Position numbers and translations under genes: made by a program
The notes under the pieces: generated by a model
The model's input: the letters and a program-made list of their open reading frames with translations, nothing else
What the model was told of the DNA's origin: nothing
The model's database searches: none
NCBI GenBank assembly: GCA_028551475.1
Contig: CM052360.1
Coordinates: 23,630,682-23,694,681 of the forward strand
Direction of reading: 5' to 3'
Source of the DNA: Casuarina equisetifolia
Lineage: Eukaryota; Streptophyta; Magnoliopsida; Fagales; Casuarinaceae
DNA length: 64,000 nt
Shown here: positions 1 through 11,920 of the stretch, piece by piece
Layout: every line of letters begins with the position of its first letter
Position numbering within the stretch: the stretch's first letter is position 1

Positions 1-783
1 AACCCGGCATCATCTTTTCTTGGGTCTGCTCCGTTTCATAGAAATATCAATTTGCCCATGACACTATTTACCAACATCGATATAGTAGTTGAAGAATTCA
101 AAGATAAAGATCATAGTTGATGGAAATATTGAGAAAATGACATAAATAGACTGTAGCAGTTTCACAAGTCAAGAACTAAATCTTACACAATGGATTAGGA
201 GAACTCTGTCATTGTCTTCTCGTAAGAGAAGTGTGTACATTTTCCTTTTTTAATTACAAAGTTTTTAAGACAATTTCACTATTTTTTCTTGTAGCAGAAA
301 TATGTAAGTTCTTTCTTTTTAAACAAAATAACTAAAATTCCATCATTTTTACTATCAACGATCTCCTTTTGCGATTAAATTAATTAGAAAAGTCCTAAGA
401 ATGGAAGAATACTTGTGAAAAATCTTTAAATACAAAGATATCAAGATCAATTATTTCCTAGGATTCATATATAAGTAAAGAACTTAAAAAAAAATATGTC
501 TCAAATTGTTTTGCATAAAAGTCACTTTCTCCATTGGCTTTAACAAAATAGACTCGTTAACTTTAGACATAATTAAGCATGATGGTTGCTTCACAATGGA
601 AAAAGCAAAAAGACAATAAAAAATTGAATTGATATTTCTAATTCTCAAGTACAATATGACAACAAAATTACATGATTATTACTTTTATCTTATTTTTGGT
701 TTGAATGCCTTGCAATCCTTTGTGCGTTCATGTGCATGGGATTTGCTTAGGCAAATGGATTAGGAGGCACACTTAATTTTTGC
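1..783. other. 3' flank of minus-strand LRK10L copy (non-coding)
   Basis: No gene is visible. From about 240 onward the sequence matches, with divergence, the 3' flank of the intact minus-strand receptor (about 49690-50124) and other flank copies near 15000-15220, 25380-25640, 26570-26820 and 28220-28680. It is A+T-rich and carries the downstream sequence of the decayed kinase at 784-1772. Confidence 0.6.
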
Positions 784-1894
784 TCACCTTCTTGTATTTG
801 AATCACAACTTTCATGGAAGGACGATTTATTGGATTCCATTGGATGCACCACAGTCCCATGATGGCAAGTTTCTTTGCAAACTTCTTCATCATCCTCACT
901 AAAAATTTGTAAATCTTCCTTTTTTTCTAAGAGATTATAGATCCATTTTGAAAAATAAACTTGAGTATTGTTCTTTGTAGTAATGTCAAAAAATTTCCTT
1001 CCTCTAACTACTTTAAGTAATAAAATTCCAAAACTATAAATATTTGCTTTATAAGAAACACTCCCAAAGCTTCTACAGAATACTTCTGGTGCAATGTAAC
1101 CTATGGTTCCTCCCATTGTGGTCATGGATATCACACTTTGATCCTTTGAGCACAACTTGGCAAGGCCAAAATCAGAAATTTTTGGATTGACGTTCTCATC
1201 TAGCAAAACATTATGAGGCTTGATATCAAAATGAAGGATTTGTTGGCCACACCCATAGTGAAGATAATCAATTCCTTTTGCTATACCAATAGAAATATCT
1301 AATAGTTGTTTCCAAACAAGGAAATGATTTTTGGTATCTAATGAAGATATAAACTTCTCTAGTGAATAATTTGGTAAAAACTCATAAACTAAAGCCTGTT
1401 GAAATCCATCAACACATAAACCAACCAAACGAACCATATTAACATCGTGAATCCTTCCCATTATCCCTACTTCATTAATGAATTTCTTGCCATTGTTCAT
1501 AGATATGTTCAAAATCTTCACTGCAACTTGGATTTCATTTAAAAGTTTTCCCTTAAACATTGTTCTATATGCTCCCTCATCAAGTTTCTCAAAAAATTGA
1601 TTTGTAATCCTTTTGATATCAATGTATGAGAATCTTTTGGGTTTGAAGTTTTTACAATCCTCCAAAAAACTTTTAATCTTTATTTCAATTTCCTTTTCAG
1701 CCTTTTCACTATTATAAGCACCATTAAGAGAAAAAATGGTAAAAACTAACATAAATGAACCTATGAAAATACCTGCATGATAAACATTTATGACTTAGAA
1801 CTTTCTTTTCATAATAGTGAAAAATTCAAGTGGTAAATGCACAACTTACCAAGAATCTTTAGTTCACTAGGAATCTTTAGCTTTCTTCGTCGAT
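784..1894 (-). pseudogene. LRK10L receptor-like kinase, minus copy 1, kinase exon and micro-exon only (broken)
   Basis: Kinase exon (1772 down to 784) preceded by a 45-nt micro-exon (1894-1850). It is the closest relative here of the intact receptor at 50125-52518. Most kinase landmarks can be read: [12 protein letters not shown] (non-RD), SDFGLAKL and IAPE. The glycine loop is damaged: LGEGAYG has become LDEGAYR. The usual KxDIYSFG reads KANIYSFG, with Asp replaced. Near 895-905 the frame shifts. The expected continuation (LAIMGLWCIQWNP, then RPSM) is in another frame, so the conceptual protein ends in unrelated residues. A further stop replaces a Ser codon shortly before the family C-terminus. 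Most of the ectodomain exon is gone; only a scrap remains near 2229-2280. The micro-exon is 18 nt longer than in the intact paralogue because of an internal duplication of a 10-mer. I read it as a pseudogene, though the 322-codon frame could be predicted as a gene by software. Confidence 0.85.
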
Positions 1895-2228
1895 CTGTTA
1901 AAGATTCAAGAAAACTAGTTCTTAATTTTATATTTTAAAATAAACAATTATTTAAATGAAATCGTCTTACTAATAGGTAAATAAAGGTGCAGATTTTCAA
2001 CTAATCAGATCAGATCCAAATGTGTCACGCAGTGCTTTTTAGCCTTCTAAAACAGATTTTCAACTAATCAACTAATTTACAGTTTGACGGTTAGAGTTAG
2101 TTTTGCTGACATGGCTGCTGACTGTGTATGTTGACTTCCCCCGGCTTGCTACTGCATCGTTTATAGCTCTTGACCTGTTTGTGTTTCACGTCAGCAAGCA
2201 GCTTCTCTTCTTGTTCTTTTCCCTTTAC

Positions 2229-2280
2229 AATGGGCAGCTCGAGCACCGTGTCGTTGTTAGGAGTACAGGATAGAGTAAAC
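2229..2280 (-). pseudogene. Scrap of LRK10L ectodomain exon
   Basis: About 50 bp match the minus-strand ectodomain exon of the intact receptor near 52295-52345 (shared words GGGCAGCTCGAG and AGGATAGAGTAAACC). To the right the sequence jumps directly to what is 5' leader/promoter in the intact copy (match near 52509-52557), so nearly the whole exon has been deleted from copy 1. Confidence 0.7.
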
Positions 2281-2540
2281 CAGATATCTCTCTCTGAGGT
2301 CTTTGTAGGTATCTCAACGTCTTAAATTTCCCATCTAAAGCAGGAGACACGTGATGTGTACAGTCACAAGCAAACGATGGAGGTGGCATTGGTGCAGTGT
2401 CCAACACGCTAACTGCAGTTCCTTGAAGTTTCTCTGCACCATTTCCCTCCACATGTTTAATATGGCATCTATATTCTTACTTCCGAAACGCAAAACCAAA
2501 AAACAAAAGAAACCTCTGTTCTCTCTCTCTCTCCCTCTCA
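2281..2540 (+). promoter_or_regulatory. 5' flank of plus-strand LRK10L copy 1, with conserved box
   Basis: Short upstream region between the ectodomain scrap of the minus copy and the ATG of the plus receptor. It contains the block CCTTGAAGTTTCTCT (about 2420-2435), which recurs upstream of the receptors at 15767 and 53274. It ends in a CT-rich leader directly before the ATG at 2541. A tract resembling a divergent leader (TCTCTCTGAG, then TCTTAAATTTCCCA) also recurs near 41068-41125. Functional assignment is inference from conservation. Confidence 0.45.
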
Positions 2541-5530
2541 ATGGCAAGACGCCTTCCCTTCTCTGCTAAACTCACGGCCCTGTTTGTTCTAGTACTACTT
2601 CATGAAATCTGCAGTGCTAATCCTCATCGTCACTGTGCTCCTTCTTCCTGCGGTGACATCCGTAACATAAGCTATCCCTTTCGGCTGAAAGACGATCCAA
2701 AAAGCTGCGGAATCCCAAGGTACACACTTTGGTGTGAGAGCAACCATACATTGTTGTACTTCTATGGTGTAAAATACTATGTACGGAAAATCAATTACAA
2801 TAACCACACAATCCGAGTGCTGTACTCAGGTTTTCAGACAGACAACTATTCCCTCGACACTCGTTATTTGTTAAACCAGTATAATTTCAGTTATGGAAGT
2901 GAGTATTATGATCCTTATACCACGTCCGGAGCAGAGGAAAATGGGTTGAAGGGTGTGGTTTTCTGGATCTGTGAAAAGCCGGTGAATTCTCCATTGTACT
3001 ACGACATTCCTGCTTGTTTTGATGATGGAGGAAACTCGTCCAACTCTTCCTTCTCCCATTCCAAGAAGTACAGATATGTTCGAGTTGGCAAAATGAATGT
3101 AAGTGAAGTACAGGACTTTTGCCAAGTAGAGGGAATGTCTCTCACATCTTGGCCAGGAAATGATGGACCAAATATTTCCTGTTCAGACTTGCAATATGGT
3201 TTTGAGCTTTCATGGTCGGGAGTTAATTGTGACGTCTGCAATCGGATCTGCTATTTCGATGAGTGGAATCGTTATGTTTGCGATAGTCCTCTAGAAGGTA
3301 ATGAGTCAAGAATGTTAATATTTGATTACCTTTGGGACATTTATTTCTTTCCTGATCCGTATTTCTTACTTGCACCACAGATCGATGTGTTTTTCAGATA
3401 ATATTTCCGGTTTTTCCTTTTCTTATACCTGATTCTGATCAAGACCACTAATGTCCCAATGACTTGTAGCATTATAGTGACTTCATTTCTAATTCCGAGT
3501 TGGTAAAAGCTAACGTTGCTGTTTTCTCTATCACAGATTTTCTCCGGATTGCATTAGGTGAGTTTTCTCTTTCAAAACATTGTTTGAATGACAATATAGA
3601 GCTAGAAATAGATTTGATGTGTTTCACCCAATAACAATAGAGATGGAAATTTACTCGAGTGCTTTGGAATTGGTTGATCTAAACTATTAAGCTTTTGCTC
3701 GGATTTGAAAAACCATAGGAAGTATATACGAACAGAAAGTGTCAAATTTCTTAACCAATTACCAACTTGAAATAAATAAAATCACCAATTGATGATACAA
3801 ATGGAAGTTTGATACAGTGCTTTGGCAATCATTGGTCTAAAACTTCTAGGAAATTAGCTTCAGAAGTTTAATAGTGTCAAATTTCTTAAGAAATTAACTT
3901 TTTTTATAAATAAAAATAATTTATTTTTTCATGTCACGTTGATTCAAATGATTACAAAACATTAGTAATCAATACTTCGCATAGGCAAATCAAAATATTA
4001 GTAATCAATATTTATATTAAATTAATCAAAATCTTGTTTACCTATCTTAATGTGCAAAATATTTATCCCAACTATAGATTAGCCAAAGCACAATGAGAAT
4101 GAATAAAATCCAGCTAACCCCATTTGAATTCCATAAACGTAAATAAAAAGCATTACAAGTTCCTTTATGCAAAGTTGAAAATTATTTGGTTTATGATTAC
4201 TTACTAATTAAATTCCTCTTTTCCATACAGGTCTTGCTCTTTATACTCTGATCATAATTGGTAAGAAATTTTCTCTCTTATTTGATATCCTTTTATTATG
4301 TATAAATATCTATTTTATTATAATATAGCTATTTTTAACTATAAATAAAGTTCTAGAGCAATTCAAAAACATATTTATCTTTGTCTAATTGTTTTGGGAT
4401 TCTCCTACCTAGGAATGTACCATGGGCTATTAATGATTTTAGGGACTCCATTGATCATAGCAGTTTTGATATACAAATGGTGTAGGAGACATCAATCTAT
4501 GTATGACACCATTGAAGAATACCTTCAAACTCATGACAACCTTATGCCAATTAGGTACTCTTACTCAGAAATTAAAAAGATAACTAAAAGTTTCATAGAA
4601 AAATTAGGTGAAGGAGGCTATGGTATTGTATACAAAGGAACATTGCGAAGTGGGCATCCTATAGCAATAAAAATGTTGGGCAAGTCTAAAGGTAATGGAC
4701 AAGATTTTATAAATGAAGTTGCCACAGTGGGAAGAATACATCATGTTAATGTAGTACAACTCATTGGTTTTTGTGTTAAAGGGTCAAAGCGAGCTCTAAT
4801 ATATGAATTCATGCCAAATGGATCATTGAATAAGCACATTTTTTCACTAGAAGGAAGCATTTTCTTAAGCTACAAAAGAATATATGATATTGCTCTAGGA
4901 ATTGCTCATGGTATTGACTATTTACATCAAGGATGTGACATGCAAATTTTGCACTTTGATATCAAGCCTCACAATATTCTCCTTGATGAGAATTTCATAC
5001 CGAAAATTTCTGATTTTGGATTAGCAAAACTATTTCCTATAGCGAATAGCATTGTTTCTTTGAGTGCAGCAAGAGGAACCTTAGGATATATGGCTCCTGA
5101 GTTATATTACAAAAACATTGGGGGTGTCTCATATAAAGCTGATGTTTATAGTTTTGGAAAGTTATTGATGGAAATGGCAAGCAAAAGAAAGAATGTGAAT
5201 GCATTTGCTGAGCATTCAAGCCAAATTTATTTCCCAACTTGGATTTATGACCAATTACACCAAGAAGAGAACATAGAAATGGAAGAACTTGATGAAGAGG
5301 AAAAAGAATTATTTAAGAAGATGGTTATAGTGGCATTATGGTGCATCCAAATGAAGCCTAGTGAGCGTCCTTCAATGAACAAAGTCGTAGAAATGCTTGA
5401 AGGGAGAGTTCAAAGCTTACAAATGCCTCCCAAACCTTCTTTATACTCACTAGAAAGCCCTATAATTGAAGTTGAAGAGAATTCCTATCTCCCTAGCTCA
5501 TCATATCAACTCAAGGAATCAAGTAAGTAA
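2541..5530 (+). CDS. LRK10L-type receptor-like kinase, plus copy 1 (intact, 641 aa)
   Basis: Model: join(2541..3297, 3537..3557, 4231..4260, 4413..5530). Exons sum to 1926 nt, all junctions GT-AG and phase 1, giving 641 aa. Residues 1-26 form a signal peptide. A cysteine-rich GUB_WAK_bind ectodomain follows ([13 protein letters not shown]), then a WAK_assoc part ([21 protein letters not shown]). A 21-nt and a 30-nt micro-exon encode the linker entering a hydrophobic membrane segment (about 257-290). The kinase carries the glycine loop LGEGGYG (334-340), Lys356 in AIK, Glu371, HFDIKPHN (Asp452; Arg of HRD replaced by Phe, so non-RD), DFG (470-472) and APE (497-499). The family (wheat Lr10 locus kinase, Arabidopsis LRK10L) acts at the plasma membrane in biotic-stress or hormone signalling; the ligand here is unknown. 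Relative to its paralogue at 53274 the ectodomain lacks four residues after CSD. It is convergent with the PTEN pseudogene at 6403. Confidence 0.9.
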
Positions 5531-6402
5531 CTCATTTTTTAATTGCAAACATAGTTCTTACTTTGGTTAGCTAAATGACTAGATTCCTTATTTACATCTA
5601 GTAATGAGTTGTGTGAATGTTAGAAAACATATACTTTTATCTACCTTTATTTTCATAATAAAATACTACTTTAATTTAGTTAATATATCTTAATATTCAA
5701 GTAGAATTTTCATGACATATTAATGTTTGGATAAAAGTTCTTTCCAAAGCAATAAAAGTCCCCAAACCACCAGATTGATAAATTTTAATATCTTAATTGG
5801 TATATCTATGTATTTATAAAATATAATTTTGTTAGTTCATAAAATATATTATGTATCTAACTTTTAAATTATTGTGTGTACAATGCAATCATTTCATAAA
5901 CAAATAATCTTATCTTCTTCTTTTTATTTTATTTTATCTTTTATGAATTTAACAATCTTATGTAACTAATTAGATTTCATAGTTTCAACTCATTTAATGA
6001 ATTAGCATTAATTTCGAATGAAAAGACCCAAATCAATTCAAGTTTCAATTGAGTTAGAATAATTCACAAAACTAGTTTATAATTTCCTCCAAATATTTTG
6101 ATGCACTACTAAGTAAAACACACCATAACATCAAATTAATCTATCAACATCGGTATCTAATAGATTCTCTCATTGGAACTAGGCAAAAAAATTTAATAAA
6201 TTACGTAATCTACAATTATTCTCATGACGAACAATATTTTATTTAACAATTCAATAAACCATACCAATCGTCCCATTACCAGGGAAACGAATGGATTAAA
6301 GATGAACATCCTACAAAAAATCAGTACCATTAGAACATGCATATGTTTTGAGTTAGTATTTGCCTAATATATATGTTCAGTCTCATGAGTTACACTAACA
6401 AC
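5531..6402. other. Intergenic spacer between convergent LRK10L and PTEN copy 1
   Basis: A+T-rich sequence with no coding signal. It is conserved in outline downstream of the other plus-strand receptors (19461-20439, 42707-43537, 56251-57280), including the word AATGAGTTGTGTGAATGTTAG shortly after the stop codon, as expected for a duplicated 3' UTR and spacer. Confidence 0.6.
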
Positions 6403-9400
6403 CTAATCTACATTTGTCTTAGTCTCAGAATTGGAGGAGGTATCAGTGACAATTACTCCTACTGTAGAAGCCGCTTCTACTTGCTTGCCCTTTGAAGAAT
6501 TGATTTCCTCTGACTCACTGTCTGAGAAAACGTCACCTTTATCTTGAGCTTTTGAGTCTTGATTTTGGATTGGTCTGGTTGTACCCTCATTAACTGGTGC
6601 AGGACCAGTGCCCAAGCTTTCATTTGTTTTCCTAGCAGCATTTCCAGCAATAGGTGTGGTAGGAATGGTGCCGTTATAATCTACCAACACAAACTTGACT
6701 TGAAATCCGGGCGAAGGAAGTTTCTCATACGGAAAGCACAAAACACAACAAAAATGAAGGTTGTACTACAACAATCACCAAATTTCCAAGAATGTTAAGA
6801 CAGTGATAATTAAGCTACATAACATCTTGTAAAGAAAACTATTTTGAATGCAAGAATAGAGTTTTAATTTTCACATTGTCAAGGCCATCAAGATCATTGG
6901 TGCTCAAAATTTTTCTATTTTCTATCATTGTTGTGTTTAACCAACTGAAAAATAAAGAATAAAGATTTTTCAACTTCAATTTCAAGTTTGAGAAGCAAAA
7001 CAAGAGTGATTTAATGAACATGAATTTCAGTTATGAACAAGTAAAAATCTCATTGACGATCATGAAAATGGAGTTTGAAGTCCCTAACCAACTCTGTCAA
7101 ACCTAGCTCCCTTGGCAGAGTGAAGACCATAACCCTCTTCTTGGACACACTAAACCATAAGTCTTTTGGCTGCAAAAAGTTAATGCGGCTTTTTGAAATC
7201 CCAAGTTTGTAACGAGTGCTTCAGAGCCAAAAACACAAATGAAATATGATCAGGGCCTATTCCTAAGATCTCTAACTAGTTGTTAATAGACAATCAAACA
7301 GACTTACTAAAAGATCCTTGGTTCTTGGGTGCTATTTTATGGAGAAGAGAGTACCTATGAATTAAAAAAAAAAAGCATCAATACAAGACTACACAATTAG
7401 CACCCAAAAAGCGTTAGGCATAATCATAACATAAGCATAAGCATAAGCAACAAAGGCACAATGATGTTTGATTGCATATAGGTTTTGAAGCTGTTAGTGC
7501 TTCAGATACTAGAAATGAAATCCTTATTCAAATACCGCCATCGCAGTAGTTAACCTTCAAGTCCTAAGTGATACCAATGCATTTCAATGAAGAAAAGACA
7601 CCAAGTAAAGAAATTGTCAGCTGAAATAACCTAGAAAGTAGACAGGAGGAAGCATCAAAGGGAAGGAATTGCCATGTTTTTACTCCAATGTGGCAGATTC
7701 AAGTTCCCACAACAATACTTGTTCAGTTTAAACCAATGAGTGCACAAAGTCCCAAGTTGTGATACACAATTGCGTGAAACTCTTCCTGACAACCTAAGCA
7801 AATATTACACAATAGTTAATGGCAACCTTCGGATGTTGCTTCCTATCATGCAAAAACACCTCTAAATAAAAAATTGTAATTAGAACGCCAAAATTTCTAG
7901 TCAAAAAAGAAGAAATAATTGAGGAAGCCCAAAATGAGAGGTCTAGCCTGGGCATAGGACATACAGCAGAAAACAAAAGATAAATGAATAAGGAACGCGA
8001 AAGAAAATGTTATCCTAGAACCCAATAGCTCCAAAATCTTGGTAGATAAAAGAGAAGAAATTAGTTGAATGCATCTAAGGATGAAGTGATACATCAAATC
8101 CAGCACTGACAACTTACAAACCGAAAGTGTCATGAATTCATTGCTCCTGTTTTACATGTACCACACGAAACATGAAAGGGTGGCCTAACAAATCTCATTA
8201 GTATATTTCTAGTATTGCACTGATGTCAAACTTGCTAAATCCCCATACCATGTAACCCCAAACAGAGAGAAAGAACACCAACAACCACTATTCTAACTGA
8301 CGAAGTTTGAAATCCACTTTCACACCCCATCTGCGTAAGCCTAGAATCTAGGCTTCTCTTAAACCCAAAGCTTAGACTAAACAATAACAGTAGACACACA
8401 ACAACAACCTAAAACAACCTGAAAAGGACCTATCAGTCTCCCATACTAAAATTGTTCCCGAGTATACAACATGTGGCAATCACAATGGTTAGCATGAAGA
8501 ATCATGAAGCAGTAAAGGACTATCTACAGATGTTGATGCATATATGTATAGGTAACAGCGCTGATCGATAAACACAAGTGCAGTCAAGAAGTTATTATGA
8601 AAAATAGTGATACACTCCGCGCAGAGCACCAATGCAACAATGAATAACGAGAAGGGAAAAAACAAGAAAGAATGAGGAAACTATATTTGAAGAATGAGGA
8701 TGGTTAGTATGAAGAATCATGATGCACTATCAATGAAACCATGTGATTAGTGCATCTATGATAATAAGGGAAAACTCCAAAAGAAAGAATGAGAAAACCC
8801 TGTTAGCGAAATGCCAAAAAACAAAAGCATAACAAATGAACTTAACAGACTTCATTGTGAAGCATATAGGAGGATAGAATATCAAGCAAAGTAGATATGC
8901 AAAATGAACAATTATGATCAGAAACAGTGATCAAGGGTCTGATCTAATAAGGACATTTGTGAATCTGAAATCCCCTCAGCATGCACCTGCACTAGTTGTG
9001 ATCTTGATATTCATGCAACATCTAAACAGCTAAAACAAGAATACAAAAGCAGAAATATACCTATGCCGAAGAGGGCATTCCCATTGAAGTATGTTGGAGT
9101 CCGTTTGAAATATTTGACATACCTCTGAAAAAGAAAAGAAAAAAAAAAACGTGTCCATCAAGTAAAATGTAAAAGCATGTAAATAGATGAGACATCAAGA
9201 ATAGATAAGACATCGAGAGACTAACAATCTGATCATGTAGAACAAGCCCTTTTCCATCGAAACATCTTTTCTGATTGTAGTAGTCAATTGACTCCTCACC
9301 AGTTGGGAGGAGCTGCAATAAGAGGCAAATCCAAAATTGAAATAATCTACAAATGAAAACAAAAGGGTTAATGAAATTTCCTCCCAACTCATTCTCATGT

Positions 9401-10001
9401 CACTCAAGAACAAAGTATGAAACCTGATCTTCAAAAATAGAAGAAAGCTGGAAATCATCAACCCTGTTCTCGCCATTCCAGCCTTGCAGTGTACGACCAC
9501 AACATTCTCAATGTCCTCCTTCAAACACGAGTAAGCACTTCGGCAAAATGATATTATCAGTTGAATTGGAGGGTAACTATGGTCATCAAACGGGAAACAA
9601 GCAACCTGAAGAAAGAAGCAAAAAATTGATACATTAAATATAAGCAACTATCATGTGCTTTCTCATATAATGCCCATATGTTTACCTTATTACCATTGTC
9701 ATTGGTTTTACCATGAAGCACCCACACCTAGTGGGAAGCCTAAATCTTTATGCAATGACAAACTTGAACATGATTTCTTAATCAGCTGAATGGTTGAGAT
9801 ATGCAAAACCTAAGCAACCCTATATTACAGACAAAGCAAACACAAGTATGGCTTACCACATCTAAGATTTATGATTTAATTGATTTAAAGAAACCCTATA
9901 TTTTTCACCCAGAAAACTAACAGAGTATAACACACCTTTCATTCAAATAAGGATCCATCATAAAGCCTCTCAAAACAAAGCTTGTACACTTTGTACTTGC
10001 C
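6403..10001 (-). pseudogene. PTEN2-like phosphatase, copy 1 (5'-truncated, multiple lesions)
   Basis: Minus-strand remnant of a plant PTEN2-type phosphatase (dual lipid/protein phosphatase with C2 domain). Exons I can place: 10001-9936, 9605-9429, 9312-9226, 9124-9061, one starting at 8986, one starting at 7169, 6944-6875, and the tail exon 6723-6403. Exon 9605-9429 holds the catalytic P-loop HCKAGMARTG (Cys codon near 9488-9486); the next carries EESIDYYNQKRC. Lesions: TGA at 9941-9939 (expected Gly), TAG at 8946-8944 (expected Trp), TGA at 7052-7050 (expected Gly in the C2 domain), and the donor after 9429 reads AT instead of GT. N-terminal exons are missing: homology stops near 10001, shortly before a receptor ectodomain remnant begins. 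The tail exon (KLPSPGFQV to the TAG at 6405-6403) is open and Ser/Glu-rich like the family C-terminus. No functional enzyme is expected. Confidence 0.85.
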
Positions 10002-10404
10002 CTACATATGAAATATGTAAGAAATTTTAAATTCCAACATATAACAAAAAGACAAGGATGAAATTTCTGAGTGTCCAGATAGCATGTAATTCATAGTCTA
10101 AAATAGCTAATGCCAGAACCCACATTTTGTTTCTACTGGACAACTTATCAAACTAAAGACTAGGCTAGTAAAGCATTTACAGTTGAAATGAAACAGGACA
10201 TAAATGATGCTAATTTAGGTAAAACGAAATACCAAAGTTGATAGAGTAGGCATAAAAAACCAATTCTAATTTATCAAAATATAACCCAAATGATATCAAG
10301 TCCTGTCTGATCTGAACAAAATAGATGTATTCAACAAAGAACACAGCCAATTTTTAGTTTCTTATGGAATCAGAGAAACCAATTTTTTGTTTTCTTATGG
10401 AATC

Positions 10405-11125
10405 ATGTCATTCATTCAAAGAATGAGATTCTGTTTTCTTATTTTTTTTTTCTCCAGAAAAAAATAAAAGAAAAAGGTAAAGAGTAATTGGCTGTGCTGA
10501 GGTTCTCTCCCTCTATTTATTTTTTTATTTTTTTCTTTCCTTGGTCGCTTAGATGCATGAATCAAAGGAAAAATGAAAACATTTTATTTTGCTCTATTAA
10601 TGGGTGGAAATGGATGCAGGAAATTGGCCGTTCCAGAGGAGCATTTATAAACTAGCTTTACTAGATCAATACATTTGCATGCAAACTGAGAAAAACTTAA
10701 GTGCGAACGACGAAATTGACTTCACAAAAGACCATACCTTTAGGTTAAGCTGGGGGGCAGCACTCAATTTCCGATTCATTGCCAGTATTCTTTGATCCAA
10801 ATTCTTCGCCTTTCACTCCACAGCCTCTGCACCCTTCTGTTATGGACCAATTCAATTGCAGACTCGTCGAATCAATCATACACTACTCCATGTGGTATTG
10901 ACATAAGAGCTAACATCTTTCTACAAGATGCAATGGAACAGCTGCAGATGTCAACACTCACACAGAAGGCACGATAGTCAATGTCAAGCTAAGGTATTGT
11001 ACTGTATTACCTTCGCTTGCTAGTCAATATTTTCGACAAGGAATTCGGTAGAAATGGGCTACTCGAGCACCGTGTCGTGAGCATCCGCGTAGGATAGAGC
11101 AAACCCAGGCAAATCCCCAGGAGCA
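10405..11125 (-). pseudogene. LRK10L ectodomain exon, minus copy 2 (broken)
   Basis: This stretch aligns with 51587-52345, the ectodomain exon and first intron of the intact minus receptor. The donor context CTAAAG|GTATGG is kept, but the codon before Pro-Lys at the exon end, AAA in the intact gene, is TAA here. About 160 bp of the exon is missing near 10975-11040. No kinase exon follows downstream on the minus strand; PTEN remnant sequence lies there instead. A nearly identical shorter copy, with the same stop, is at 21885-22407. Confidence 0.8.
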
Positions 11126-11139
11126 TCGCTCAGCTTTTT

Positions 11140-11690
11140 TTCATCAGCTAATACGTTGAAAGCAAAAAGAAAGAAGGCAATGAATTGAAATCCCAATGCG
11201 CTATCTGATTCACTGTTTGCAAGAAAGTTTATTTTTATACATATATATTAAGAAGAAAAAATAGAAATATTACTCTGTATTATTATCACTGAATTAAATT
11301 TCAGAGTAGATGAGATCCCCCTTTCTTGTTCTTCAAGTTGTGGCAAATTGGGCCTGATTTCTGCGGGCTGGTAACTCTTCCGCCCAATGTAAAGAACAAA
11401 GATTGTTTCGAGAATGGGACACTATTCAAGTAAGCTTTATGTTTTGGGTTGAACTGGCCCTTTAGAAGTCATTACAAATTCATGGTAAAGACTGAAAAAG
11501 ATCTTGGGTAACATGCTGTAAAGATGAATCTTAGGCTAGAATTCCGTGACACGTGACAAGAAAGATGATGAAAGCAGCTAGTAGTAGCTAGGGAGTCCCA
11601 GAAAATGGTGTTTCACTTTCTCTGGCACTGTACCAATCGGCTTTGAACATAAAAGGCTTTGGGCTTTGTATTCGGTGCATTTTTTTTTTT
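11140..11690. repeat. Duplicated non-coding block X (with 35670-36215)
   Basis: About 540 bp very similar to 35670-36215, running from the AAAGAAAGAAGGCAATGAAT region to TTTGTATTCGGTGCA before a poly-T run. No convincing coding frame. The high similarity suggests a recent duplication or gene conversion between the 11 kb and 36 kb regions. Confidence 0.75.
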
Positions 11691-11920
11691 AATTAAGTTA
11701 GCTAAATTTGTTTTCTTAGTGAGTTCATTCTGTGTAATCTTAAACACTGTGGATAGCAAGTGCACAAGACATAGTAAAATGAATGGCAAGTAATATACCC
11801 AATTGTCCTGGAGAAATGATGCTTTCACTTAAAGCACGAAATAATCTCAATACTGCAACTATTCGATGAGGCAGCAACTATAGAAGATATAATATATACT
11901 AATCAACAAGCCATAGATGA
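11690..11920 (-). repeat. Duplicated block Y (with 34780-35025), possible exon fragment
   Basis: Similar to 34780-35025, where block Y lies before rather than directly after block X, so the segments were rearranged. On the minus strand the copy at 34988 reads about 45 open codons (PHRIVAELRLFRALSES) with a hydrophobic stretch. This may be a captured exon, but I do not recognise the gene. Confidence 0.5.

Noticed and set aside
784-1752. 322-codon frame as a functional kinase gene
   Set aside because: Frameshift near 900 removes the C-lobe end, the glycine loop is damaged and the ectodomain exon is missing.
9061-9647. Two overlapping minus-strand frames as separate short proteins
   Set aside because: They are unspliced readings across exons and introns of one PTEN2-like pseudogene.
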